From: Opitutaceae bacterium
GTDB taxonomy: Bacteria > Verrucomicrobiota > Verrucomicrobiia > Opitutales > Opitutaceae
DNA length: 7,843 nucleotides
Assembly: GCA_016763045.1 (NCBI GenBank)
Contig: JAESUN010000375.1
Location: 1 to 7,843, forward strand
Direction of reading: 5' to 3'
Below the pieces are notes generated by a model. It was not told the origin of the DNA and searched no databases. It saw only the letters and a program-made list of their open reading frames with translations. Below, piece after piece: positions 1 to 7,303 of the stretch (position 1 is the stretch's first letter; every line of letters begins with the position of its first letter). The position numbers and the translations under genes were made by a program.

Positions 1-720
1 AATGCATTGCGACAATCATCGTCTCTGTCCCTTTCTGAGCGGAGCAGACTTGATGGAGAAGGGAAGCAGCTTGAGCAGGAAATTATTTATTTGAAAGGAG
101 CTTTATCGAGGTCGGAACAGACGGACGCTTTACATTTAAAAGAAAAATCTGTTGCGGACGGTCGATTGAAATCGCTCGCAGGAGAAAATGCTATGCTGCG
201 TCAAAAAGCGGATTCAATGGAGATGAAAATGAAAGCTTTTGATCAATCGAATGCTGTTCTAACACGTGAGAACAAGAGATTGGTGGCGCACCAGAATGAG
301 TATGACCGAATGAAGGCCGCCAACGATTCGTTACTTAATGGATTGCGCAGCTCACAGTCAGAAATAGCTTCTTTGAAGAATCAATTGACTGTTCAAAGAA
401 AAGAATTTGTTCAGGGTTCTTCTGCGGTCGTTCGAAACTCTCAAACTCAGAAAAATCGTCCGAAAATAAAGGCTCAAGTGATTACGGATAAACGTTCAAT
501 TCCATTACGACCAAAGAGTGAGATTAACGAAGTGATTTCCGGGTTCAAAATCATAGGAGTTAATCGTTCTTCAAGGGGTGATAAGATTATCCTCAATGGA
601 AACATTTTTGTAGCGGGTGAGATCGTTGACTATGCCAGAGAAATCACGTTTCTTCGTTTAGAGGGGAATGAGATTGTCTTCAGTGGTCCGGATAGTGCCG
701 AGTATCGCTTGAAGCTGTAA
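1..720 (+). CDS. Coiled-coil protein with small C-terminal beta domain (5' end missing)
   Basis: The frame is open from the first base of the window, so this is the 3' part of a longer gene; the in-frame TTG at 7 is not a convincing start. The visible 239 residues begin with about 130 residues of charged, Leu/Ala/Glu-rich heptad-like sequence (for example SLLNGLRSSQSEIASLKNQL), typical of an extended coiled coil. A basic, proline-containing linker of about 40 residues follows (NRPKIKAQ, IPLRPKSEI). The last 60 residues look like a compact beta domain: alternating hydrophobic strands around KIILNGNIFVAGEIVD, then ITFLRLEGNEIVFSG and a terminal EYRLKL. This pattern (short residue name, Gly turn, 'I..dgnivf') recalls the C-terminal domain of GspB/PilP-like secretion accessory proteins, but the similarity is by eye only. 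No signal peptide or membrane segment can be judged because the N terminus is absent. It converges on the enolase-like gene, 36 bases away. Function unknown. Confidence 0.8.
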   Translation, partial: NALRQSSSLSLSERSRLDGEGKQLEQEIIYLKGALSRSEQTDALHLKEKSVADGRLKSLAGENAMLRQKADSMEMKMKAFDQSNAVLTRENKRLVAHQNEYDRMKAANDSLLNGLRSSQSEIASLKNQLTVQRKEFVQGSSAVVRNSQTQKNRPKIKAQVITDKRSIPLRPKSEINEVISGFKIIGVNRSSRGDKIILNGNIFVAGEIVDYAREITFLRLEGNEIVFSGPDSAEYRLKL

Positions 721-756
721 TTCAAAACTCTCTTCGAAGGTCGGAGACTTGATCGG
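721..756. other. Convergent intergenic gap with no clear terminator
   Basis: These 36 bases separate the stop codons of two convergent genes. The only symmetry seen is the perfect 8-base palindrome CTTCGAAG at 732-739, which has no loop and no adjacent T run on either strand. No rho-independent terminator is recognisable here, so transcripts from the two sides may overlap or end by another mechanism. Confidence 0.5.
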
Positions 757-2043
757 TCAGAGGAGTTGAAATTTCCAGAAATCCCTCAGGTTACTTGTTT
801 CCTCGATACGGAGGACTTCATTCCATTTGCAGGTTCTTTCAGATCGCGTCACGGAGCCGACTTTGATTTGGCCGGAATCCAAACCGATGGCTAGATGACT
901 CAGAGTTACATCTTCGCTTTCTCCGGATCGTCCAGACATAATCGTATTCCAGTTAGCTGCTTTTGCTGCTTGAGATGCCTCGATTAATTCTGTGATGGTT
1001 CCGCATTGATTTGATTTAAGCAGGACTGCGTTGCAGGCATGTTCCTTACCTGCTTTTTGAATAAGCTTTGCATTGGTGGTTAGGTAGTCATCGCCGATAA
1101 TCTGGACGTGGCCTCCGAGTTTTTCGGTGATGGCGATAAATCCTTCTTTATCGTCTTCATGCAAGGGGTCTTCTAACGAATTGATGGGGTAGTCTTCGCA
1201 CCATCGTTGTAACAGTTGAACCATTTCATCTGTGGAAAAGCGGCGATCTTCGAGGATAAATTGATAGGCGCCATCTTTATGAAATTCGGAAGCAGCTACA
1301 TCGAGAGCAATAGAGATTTCTTTGCGTGGGGAAAACCCGGCGGTTGTGATGGCTTCGGTAAGAACCTGAAGGACTTCCTCGTTTCGGTGAAAATCAGGCC
1401 AGAGACCTCCTTCGTCGCAAACCCCCATTAGACTGCCTCTTGCTTTCATGAGGGAACTGGCTGCCCGGTAGACTTCTGCTGTCCATTCAATCGATTGGGA
1501 AAAAGAGTCTGCTCCGTTGCAGATGATGAGAAAGTCTTGGATGTCGATTCGGTTATGAGCGTGAGCGCCTCCACCAAAAATTTGAATCATTGGAATGGGG
1601 ATATGGCACTGGTCGGGGTTTAGTCCCGCGAGTCCTGCCAGATGACGCCATAGGGGAGTGCGAAGTCCTGAAGCCGCGGCCCAAGAGACGGCTGATGAGA
1701 CGGCGACGAGAGCGTTCCCGCCCAAACGAGTCTTTTGAGGCGTTCCGTCCAAACGAATTAGGCATCGGTCGATGGTGCTTTGATCGACGGCATCATATCC
1801 GATCAGGGCATCAGCGATTTCGGTCCTTACGGATGTGATGGCCTGATTGACTCCGTGTCCGCCCAGCCGCTTTCCTCCATCTCGCAGATCCAATGCTTCA
1901 CGTCGTCCGGTAGAAGCTCCAGAAGGAGCGATTGCCCGGCCAATGGAGCCATTGGCTAGATGCACTTCGGCTTCAACGGTTGGACGACCTCTGGAGTCCC
2001 ATACTTCTCTTCCGATAATTTTAGTGATTTGAGTCTCAGTCAT
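757..2043 (-). CDS. Divergent enolase-family protein (phosphopyruvate hydratase-like)
   Basis: The 428 residues align over their whole length with enolase, which interconverts 2-phosphoglycerate and phosphoenolpyruvate in the cytoplasm. Visible family blocks are WDSRGRPTVEAEV (15-27), the mobile loop APSGASTG (39-46), GGGAHAHNRIDIQDF (157-171), DEGG (210-213), ALDVAASEF (246-254), SLEDPL (289-294), GDD (317-319), LLKSNQ (341-346), SGRSGESED (370-378) and QIKVGS (392-397). By alignment to yeast enolase the Mg ligands (D248, E291, D318), catalytic E211 and K343, R372, S373, K394 and H161 are kept. Two positions depart: the Glu of DIQEF is Asp170, and the active-site His of SHRSGE (yeast His373) is Gly371. 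The C-terminal tail also differs from usual enolases. The start ATG overlaps the end of the upstream kinase gene by 8 bases, implying translational coupling. It could be the cell's only enolase or, more likely, a paralogue with a modified substrate, so I withhold the symbol eno. Confidence 0.9.
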   Translation of the reverse strand: MTETQITKIIGREVWDSRGRPTVEAEVHLANGSIGRAIAPSGASTGRREALDLRDGGKRLGGHGVNQAITSVRTEIADALIGYDAVDQSTIDRCLIRLDGTPQKTRLGGNALVAVSSAVSWAAASGLRTPLWRHLAGLAGLNPDQCHIPIPMIQIFGGGAHAHNRIDIQDFLIICNGADSFSQSIEWTAEVYRAASSLMKARGSLMGVCDEGGLWPDFHRNEEVLQVLTEAITTAGFSPRKEISIALDVAASEFHKDGAYQFILEDRRFSTDEMVQLLQRWCEDYPINSLEDPLHEDDKEGFIAITEKLGGHVQIIGDDYLTTNAKLIQKAGKEHACNAVLLKSNQCGTITELIEASQAAKAANWNTIMSGRSGESEDVTLSHLAIGLDSGQIKVGSVTRSERTCKWNEVLRIEETSNLRDFWKFQLL

Positions 2044-3088
2044 GAGTTTTTGTGGAGTTTTTTCTCGGACCTTGTGAGTGGATACTTTTGATTTTTTGAC
2101 TCAGAGAGGTGACAAGATTTCCAGGGTTTCGAAGTTCTCTCAATCCTAAAGATCGTACGGTTTCTCTGGTTGATTCATTGAGATATTCAACGGGAGATTT
2201 TCCGTCAACTCGTGCAAGAAAGAGGGCGGGCAGGAGAGCGGCGGTACGGGCTGCGAGTTCGGTCTGCATCGAAGGTGGCATAACGACTAACCAAGACTGA
2301 TAAAGGATTTCAAAGGAAGCTAAGAGCTCGGTCGAGCTTGCTGGCAGATGAAGAGCTTTCAGGAGGAGGTGGTTGAGGCAAAAAGCGATATCGAAGATGG
2401 GGTCTCCATACCAGGCGCACTCGGCATCTATGAAAACGGGTTGTCCGGTGCTTTTTTCGATAAAGATATTTTTGGGACTTATATCTCCATGAACCAGAGC
2501 GATTTTGGTTTCTGCAGTGGTCTTGATGATTGCGTTTAAGTGAGCGGAGAGATCGGGGTAACGACTGATGAGAGTTTTGAGATAGGGCTCCAGCCGGAGG
2601 GAATTAAAAAAGGCATCTGTTGAAAAATGAGCCGCTAATTCTTTGTTCTGAAGTGTTTCGTTGTGAATGGTTCCGAGTGCGGTACCTATTTTTTTTGCAT
2701 CGTTGGGATCCACATTGCCTGCGAGTAGCTTATCCTTCCAAAGGACATACTTTTCTGGGGCCAAGTATTCAATGAGAGCGATGCCTTTTTCTTCATCCTG
2801 AGCCAGGACCTTGGGAGCGATTTTGGGAAGGATTTTATCCGCGCAGGTAAGCCAGGCCATTTCAAAGCGGTTTCGTTCGATAGGGGCAAACCAGTCGTCC
2901 TTTACTTTCAGTTTTGGTAATGCGCGTTTGGCACAGAAGTGAAGAGCCTTATTTCCGTTGAGTGATATGAGGACAATGTCGGAAGAAACGCCTCCTTGAA
3001 GGGGTTTAACCTTAAATCCTTCCCCGCAGGGAATTCCTGCTTTTTTCAGGAGAAAGGAAATGTCCTTTTGCCAATCTTGAGGGTTCAT
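2036..3088 (-). CDS. Aminoglycoside/choline-kinase-fold phosphotransferase
   Basis: A soluble 350-residue protein of the APH/choline kinase superfamily, which transfers the ATP gamma-phosphate to hydroxyl groups of small molecules. The Gly-rich nucleotide loop is probably LQGGVSSDI (30-38), and K54 in the CAKRALPKLKVKDDW segment is the likely ATP-anchoring lysine. The catalytic loop is LVHGDISPKNIFI (198-210) with D202 as base and N207 as metal ligand. The second metal site is FIDAECAWYGDPIFDIAF (219-236), with D221 of DAE standing where DFG or DWE occurs in relatives. A distinctive late motif, LARVDGKSPVEYL (291-303), lies in the C-terminal helical part and may mark a subfamily. There is no signal peptide or membrane segment. 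It begins 9 bases after the hrpA stop and its own stop overlaps the enolase-like start, so it most likely shares their transcript. The substrate cannot be read from the sequence. A resistance role is not supported by context; supplying a phosphorylated substrate to the enolase-like partner is inference. Confidence 0.85.
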   Translation of the reverse strand: MNPQDWQKDISFLLKKAGIPCGEGFKVKPLQGGVSSDIVLISLNGNKALHFCAKRALPKLKVKDDWFAPIERNRFEMAWLTCADKILPKIAPKVLAQDEEKGIALIEYLAPEKYVLWKDKLLAGNVDPNDAKKIGTALGTIHNETLQNKELAAHFSTDAFFNSLRLEPYLKTLISRYPDLSAHLNAIIKTTAETKIALVHGDISPKNIFIEKSTGQPVFIDAECAWYGDPIFDIAFCLNHLLLKALHLPASSTELLASFEILYQSWLVVMPPSMQTELAARTAALLPALFLARVDGKSPVEYLNESTRETVRSLGLRELRNPGNLVTSLSQKIKSIHSQGPRKNSTKTHD

Positions 3089-3097
3089 TAGATGGAA

Positions 3098-6000
3098 TTA
3101 TTTCTGAATACTTGTGGCTGCTAGTGCAGCAAATTTTTTATCCAGTCGGACTGCGGAAATAGGATGTGCTGTTCCCTGTTCCTGTGCAAATAGGCTGACT
3201 CGAAATTCCTCGATCATCCAGCGAATTTCATTAAGTGCTTCCAGGGTGGAAGAGGAATCGGTGACGGCTGCCATTTCTTTCGCCAGTCTCTGATCGTAGG
3301 GTCTAATCAATGCTACTTTTTCGGCATCTTTTGAGACGTTCAAACGGGCTCTTTCGAGTCGGATGGAGATGGCTTTGAAATACCGGGTGAAGTGTTTCAA
3401 TTGTTGAAAGGGAGTGTGGAGAAGAAAGTCTGAGGGGGTAAGACGTTCAATATCTTCTTTCAACCCTGGGTAGGGGTTTGTGCTGTGGAGAAGAGTATCG
3501 CGTTGGCTCAAGATGGACTCGAGTTGATCGATGAAACGGTAGAGTAGTCCTTTGCTTTCATCTTTTGCCGTGGCAAGGGTTTTTTGATAGGCCTCTCGGG
3601 TCAATGGATGGACGGAACGCTGACAGAGGAAGCGATGGATGTGGAGATAGGTCTGTTGCTTAAGCGTTTCCAGCGGAGTGAGCGTAATGGCGAGCAATCC
3701 GAGTTTCGAAAGTTCTTTGAGGTCTTTTTTAAGCCATGCCAGTTCATAACGAAGATCGATGCTAAGGAGTTGCGTTATCCCTTTGGTTGTTTGTTCTTTT
3801 GCGGCTGAAGGATCGCGAAAAAGGCGTAGCGCCACAGTTTCTCCTTCCACGCGCAACCCGGGGTAGGCGTAAACGGGGATGCCCGCAGCTTGAGTGATTT
3901 CAATCCTTTCGGGCAGAGAGTCAATTTCCCATGTAGAAAGAGAAGGGTTTTCCCACTCGTCTGCTACTTTTTTCCACGGGATCGTCTTGTTCTTTAGAGA
4001 CGCTTTTTTCTCCTGTTGATCGAGGGCTTCTTGGATCTGACCAAAATCCCGACTGGCAGTGATAGCCTTGTTTTCCGAATTCACCACTTTTAAGCGGACT
4101 TTGAGATGATCGGGTAGTGTTTCCGCGTGCCAATCCTCAGCGATTGTTTCGATATCGTATTCGTTTTTCAGATATGATGAAAGGCTTTCAATCAGGGTGT
4201 GATGGGTGGGTTTTAAGTCACGGGTGATTTTTTCTATTTTTTCCGGAATGGGGAAGAGCTTTACTCGGATGTGCTTCGGTAGGTTTCTGAGTAGATGGAG
4301 AACCTTTTCTTCAAGGTGTCCGGGGATCAACCAGTCGATCATCCCTTTTTGCATTTCTCGAGCTTGTTTGGGAGAAAGACTCAGGGTGGCCCCGTCATCC
4401 TCTTCACCGGGTTTGTAGGTATAGGTGAGAGGGAGAGCGGAATTTTTTAGGGAAACTTTTTCGGGAAAAGCACTGCGATCTGTTTCCAGTGCCTGTTTAC
4501 TAAGGAGATCACTTTCTTTGAGATAGAGGCACTTCTTGTTTTCCAGGTTGAGCCCTCGACAGAATCGATTGAGTTCGTGGATGGAGGAAATGTCTTTGAG
4601 GTGTCTGGAGTAGAAACGGTAAAGAGCTTCGTCTAGATTCAGGTAGTCGCTGCTGCGGAGGCGCGTTTGAATCACTTCGATTTTTTTACGCAGTGAGCGG
4701 TTGTGTTCCAAAAAAGGAAGAGGTCCCTTGAGTGTGTCGTTGACCAGAGCAGATCGGATAAAAATTTCTGTGGCATGCTCGGGGTTTAAGGTTCCATAAC
4801 CGATACGTCTTTGACCTATTTCAAGACCGTGGATGCGGATACTTTCTTTGACCAGAACCCGGGCAGATTCAGGAGTGTAAGTCGGCTCACTGTAGCTGGA
4901 TTTACAGATATGCTCGCCGAGCTCCACAGCCCATTGCGGATCGATGCGGGCTGTTGTGCGAGCATAGAGGCGGTTGGTTTCCACGATCTCTGCTGCGATA
5001 ATCCAGTCTTTTCTTTTTCTGGATTGAGCGGGTTTCTTTTTTTGAGATCCCGAGAGGGGTTTCAGAGCTTTCTTTTCGAAGAGACCGGATCCGGGAAACA
5101 TCATAACTTTCCGATCACTGGCTGCCCGAAAGATGTTTCCTTCTTCTCGATAGGCGATGTTGACCAAGAGTCCGGGTAAGAGGGATCTGTGGATAGCTTG
5201 ATAGGCCTTTCCTCCAAATTTCCAGGAGGGTTCGTCCTTTATATCGAAGGAAGATTTTTGATGAGAGCTTGGGGATTTTCCTTTGGCGGATTGTGAAATG
5301 GCTCCTTTGAGTTGCGCATGGACGTCTCTCCATTCTCTCATCCGGATGTAGGAGAGAAAATGGCTTTTGCAGAACTTTCGGAGTTTCCGCTGCGTCATGC
5401 ATTCGCATTTATCGTGATAGGCACTCCAGATATTAAAGAGAGTGAGTAGATCCGATTGTGGATGGATGAATTTTCGATGAGCCTGATCGGCGGCTTCTTT
5501 CGCTTCTAGTGGGCGATCCCGTGGATCTTGAATACTCAGGGCAGATGCTATGATAAGCACTTCGGGAAGCGCACGTTCATGTAGTGCTTGGAGGATCATG
5601 CGTCCGACGGTCGGATCAACGGGAAGTTTAGCCAAGTTTTTGCCTAAAGGGGTAAGGTGCTTATTTTTATCGATAGCACCCAGTTCGACCAGCAGCTGGT
5701 AACCGGCGCGAATCGCATGTGGAAGAGGAGGGTCGATGAAGGGGAATGTTTCAATCTCTCCCAGATGGGAGGCTTTCATTCGAAGAATGACTTCAGCCAA
5801 ATTTGATCGGAGGATTTCGGGTGGAGTAAACTCGGCTCGTTTGAGAAAATCTTCCTCGGAGTAGAGACGGATACAAATGCCCTTCGCGATGCGTCCACAG
5901 CGACCTTTGCGCTGGTTGGCACTACTTTGAGAGATGGGTTCGATGGGTAGGCGCTTGGTTCGTGTTCGGGGGTTGAAACGGCTGACGCGCGCATCTCCGG

Positions 6001-6949
6001 TATCAATGACAAAGTGGATGCCAGGAATCGTAAGAGAGGTTTCAGCGATATTGGTTGAAACAACTATTTTACGGGTCCGTGCCTGAGTGAAGATCCGTTG
6101 TTGATCCCCAGAGGAGAGTCGTCCAAAAAGCGGCAGGATGGTCGCATTTGTATTCAGCCGATCGTATAATAAATCAGTGACTTCTCTTATATCTCGTTCG
6201 GTGGGCAGAAAGATAAGAATATCGCCGGAGGGGCTTTCCTTGAAAATGCGTTTGACGGACTCGACCACTGCATCGATGAGAGTGAAATCTCCGGAATCTT
6301 CCGCGAGTTCATCAATGGGTGAGTAGATCGTTTCCACGGGAAAGGTTCGTCCAGAAACTTCGATGATGGGAGCGTTGGCAAAGGCACGTGAAAAAGCGTT
6401 GGTATCGATGGTGGCCGAAGTGATGATGATCTTTAGATCTGGGCGTTGATGCCGGAGTTGATTGAGATGCCCGAGCAGGAAATCGATATTTAAGCTGCGT
6501 TCATGGGCTTCATCAATGATGAGCGTATCATAGGCCTTGAGTTGTGGGTCACCTTGTACCTCTGCCAGGAGGATCCCGTCGGTCATGAATTTGATGACTG
6601 TTTCTGGGGCCGTCTTATCGGAGAACCGAATTTTGCAGCCAACTTCTTTTCCCCATTGAACATGGAGTTCTTGAGCGACCCTTTTGGAGATGGAAAGAGC
6701 AGCGACTCTACGTGGTTGGGTACAGCCGATATGTGTGGAACCTGCTTCGAGACAGAGCTTGGGGAGTTGGGTTGTTTTACCGGAACCTGTTTCACCAGCG
6801 ATGATCACAACCGGATGAGCTCGAATGGCCTCAATGATCTCAGCTCTTCGAGCGACAATCGGTAACTCTTCTGGATATGTGATTTGCCAGAGGTCTTTGA
6901 TGGAAGCCCCTTTGCCCCGAGAGAGTTTATTTTTACGAAGGTCTTCCAT
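3098..6949 (-). CDS. hrpA: ATP-dependent RNA helicase HrpA (DEAH box)
   Basis: A 1283-residue protein, close to the roughly 1300 residues of E. coli HrpA. The N-terminal helicase core carries Walker A GETGSGKT (52-59), TQPRR (77-81), the DEAH box IIDEAHERS (144-152), SAT (178-180), STNIAETSLTIPG (298-310) and motif VI QRKGRCGR (346-353; Lys where many relatives have Ala). Helicase-associated winged-helix/ratchet sequence follows (LTPLGKNLAKLPVDPTVGRMI, about 436-456), then an OB-fold region, a Lys-rich linker near 636-655, and the long HrpA-specific C-terminal region (DUF3418 type) with TYTYKPGEEDDGATLSL and a closing WMIEEFRVSLFAQEQGT. All core motifs are intact, so it should be an active 3'-5' RNA helicase acting in the cytoplasm. 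In E. coli HrpA is linked to fimbrial mRNA processing and to rescue of stalled ribosomes. It is the first gene of the minus-strand block. No clear Shine-Dalgarno precedes the chosen ATG, but the family alignment starts soon after it. Confidence 0.97.
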   Translation of the reverse strand: MEDLRKNKLSRGKGASIKDLWQITYPEELPIVARRAEIIEAIRAHPVVIIAGETGSGKTTQLPKLCLEAGSTHIGCTQPRRVAALSISKRVAQELHVQWGKEVGCKIRFSDKTAPETVIKFMTDGILLAEVQGDPQLKAYDTLIIDEAHERSLNIDFLLGHLNQLRHQRPDLKIIITSATIDTNAFSRAFANAPIIEVSGRTFPVETIYSPIDELAEDSGDFTLIDAVVESVKRIFKESPSGDILIFLPTERDIREVTDLLYDRLNTNATILPLFGRLSSGDQQRIFTQARTRKIVVSTNIAETSLTIPGIHFVIDTGDARVSRFNPRTRTKRLPIEPISQSSANQRKGRCGRIAKGICIRLYSEEDFLKRAEFTPPEILRSNLAEVILRMKASHLGEIETFPFIDPPLPHAIRAGYQLLVELGAIDKNKHLTPLGKNLAKLPVDPTVGRMILQALHERALPEVLIIASALSIQDPRDRPLEAKEAADQAHRKFIHPQSDLLTLFNIWSAYHDKCECMTQRKLRKFCKSHFLSYIRMREWRDVHAQLKGAISQSAKGKSPSSHQKSSFDIKDEPSWKFGGKAYQAIHRSLLPGLLVNIAYREEGNIFRAASDRKVMMFPGSGLFEKKALKPLSGSQKKKPAQSRKRKDWIIAAEIVETNRLYARTTARIDPQWAVELGEHICKSSYSEPTYTPESARVLVKESIRIHGLEIGQRRIGYGTLNPEHATEIFIRSALVNDTLKGPLPFLEHNRSLRKKIEVIQTRLRSSDYLNLDEALYRFYSRHLKDISSIHELNRFCRGLNLENKKCLYLKESDLLSKQALETDRSAFPEKVSLKNSALPLTYTYKPGEEDDGATLSLSPKQAREMQKGMIDWLIPGHLEEKVLHLLRNLPKHIRVKLFPIPEKIEKITRDLKPTHHTLIESLSSYLKNEYDIETIAEDWHAETLPDHLKVRLKVVNSENKAITASRDFGQIQEALDQQEKKASLKNKTIPWKKVADEWENPSLSTWEIDSLPERIEITQAAGIPVYAYPGLRVEGETVALRLFRDPSAAKEQTTKGITQLLSIDLRYELAWLKKDLKELSKLGLLAITLTPLETLKQQTYLHIHRFLCQRSVHPLTREAYQKTLATAKDESKGLLYRFIDQLESILSQRDTLLHSTNPYPGLKEDIERLTPSDFLLHTPFQQLKHFTRYFKAISIRLERARLNVSKDAEKVALIRPYDQRLAKEMAAVTDSSSTLEALNEIRWMIEEFRVSLFAQEQGTAHPISAVRLDKKFAALAATSIQK

Positions 6950-7074
6950 AGCTGGATCGTGACTATCGGGGCTTTAGGGGGTAGTAGTTAAGCTTTTTTT
7001 ATGGAGTGTGCGAAAATATATCTTTTGCCATTGGGGATTGCGGAGAACAAAAAAGCACTCCAGTCTATGTGAAA
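6950..7074. promoter_or_regulatory. Divergent promoter region between hrpA and the membrane-protein gene
   Basis: About 125 bases lie between the hrpA start (minus strand) and the preferred start of the small membrane-protein gene (plus strand), so promoters for both units should lie here. The AT-rich patch CGAAAATATATC (7011-7022) and the T run at 6994-7000 are the best candidates for -10-like elements, but no -35/-10 pair with good spacing stands out on either strand. A 23-codon ORF (ATG 7001, TGA 7070-7072) sits within it and ends 2 bases before the membrane-protein ATG. No strong inverted repeat or operator-like palindrome was recognised. Confidence 0.35.
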
Positions 7075-7299
7075 ATGGGTGAATCGAACGATAGAAAAGA
7101 GGAGATCATTGAATTGGAGCCCAAAGCGCCTATTAAATGGAGCGTTGTGATGACTCTGGTAGTGGCTTGGTGCATCGTGTTCATTTGCGTCCTGGTTTTT
7201 AAGCTATCAGTTATTAAGATTCTTTTGCCTTTGATCCTCTTTATTTTGGTTGTGTATTTGGGGTTTTGTACCTTTGTTTTTCTGAAACATAGAAAGTAA
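7075..7299 (+). CDS. Small two-helix membrane protein
   Basis: With the ATG at 7075 this is a 74-residue protein: a charged, acidic N terminus (GESNDRKEEIIELEPKAPIKW), a first membrane helix at about 23-42, a very short link around KLS, a second helix at about 47-69, and a basic tail KHRK. Positive charges flank both outer ends, so a hairpin with both termini in the cytoplasm is predicted. The frame is also open back to a GTG at 7006 (97 residues), but the added stretch shows nothing typical of the family or of a signal sequence and has two cysteines. Neither start has a good ribosome binding site. The gene ends 4 bases before the SPFH protein gene, which points to co-transcription. I do not recognise the family; small membrane proteins next to SPFH proteins are sometimes partners, but that role here is inference. 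Confidence 0.7.
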   Translation: MGESNDRKEEIIELEPKAPIKWSVVMTLVVAWCIVFICVLVFKLSVIKILLPLILFILVVYLGFCTFVFLKHRK

Positions 7300-7303
7300 T
7301 TAT

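Noticed and set aside
732..739. CTTCGAAG palindrome as a bidirectional terminator
   Set aside because: Too short, no loop, and no T tract on either side.
1590..2032. Two Arg/Pro-rich plus-strand frames opposite the enolase-like gene
   Set aside because: The composition is that of an antisense shadow and the enolase frame is clearly the conserved one.
2036..3088. Antibiotic-resistance aminoglycoside phosphotransferase
   Set aside because: Only the general fold motifs match. The gene sits in a housekeeping-like operon with an enolase-family gene, with no mobile element nearby.
4811..5179. 122-residue open frame on the plus strand inside hrpA
   Set aside because: It is fully antisense to the conserved, motif-rich hrpA gene; its protein is low in recognisable motifs, and no ribosome binding site was found.
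6503..6865. 120-residue open frame on the plus strand opposite the helicase core
   Set aside because: It lies antisense to the Walker A and DEAH motifs of hrpA, so the reading is a by-product of that gene's codon pattern.
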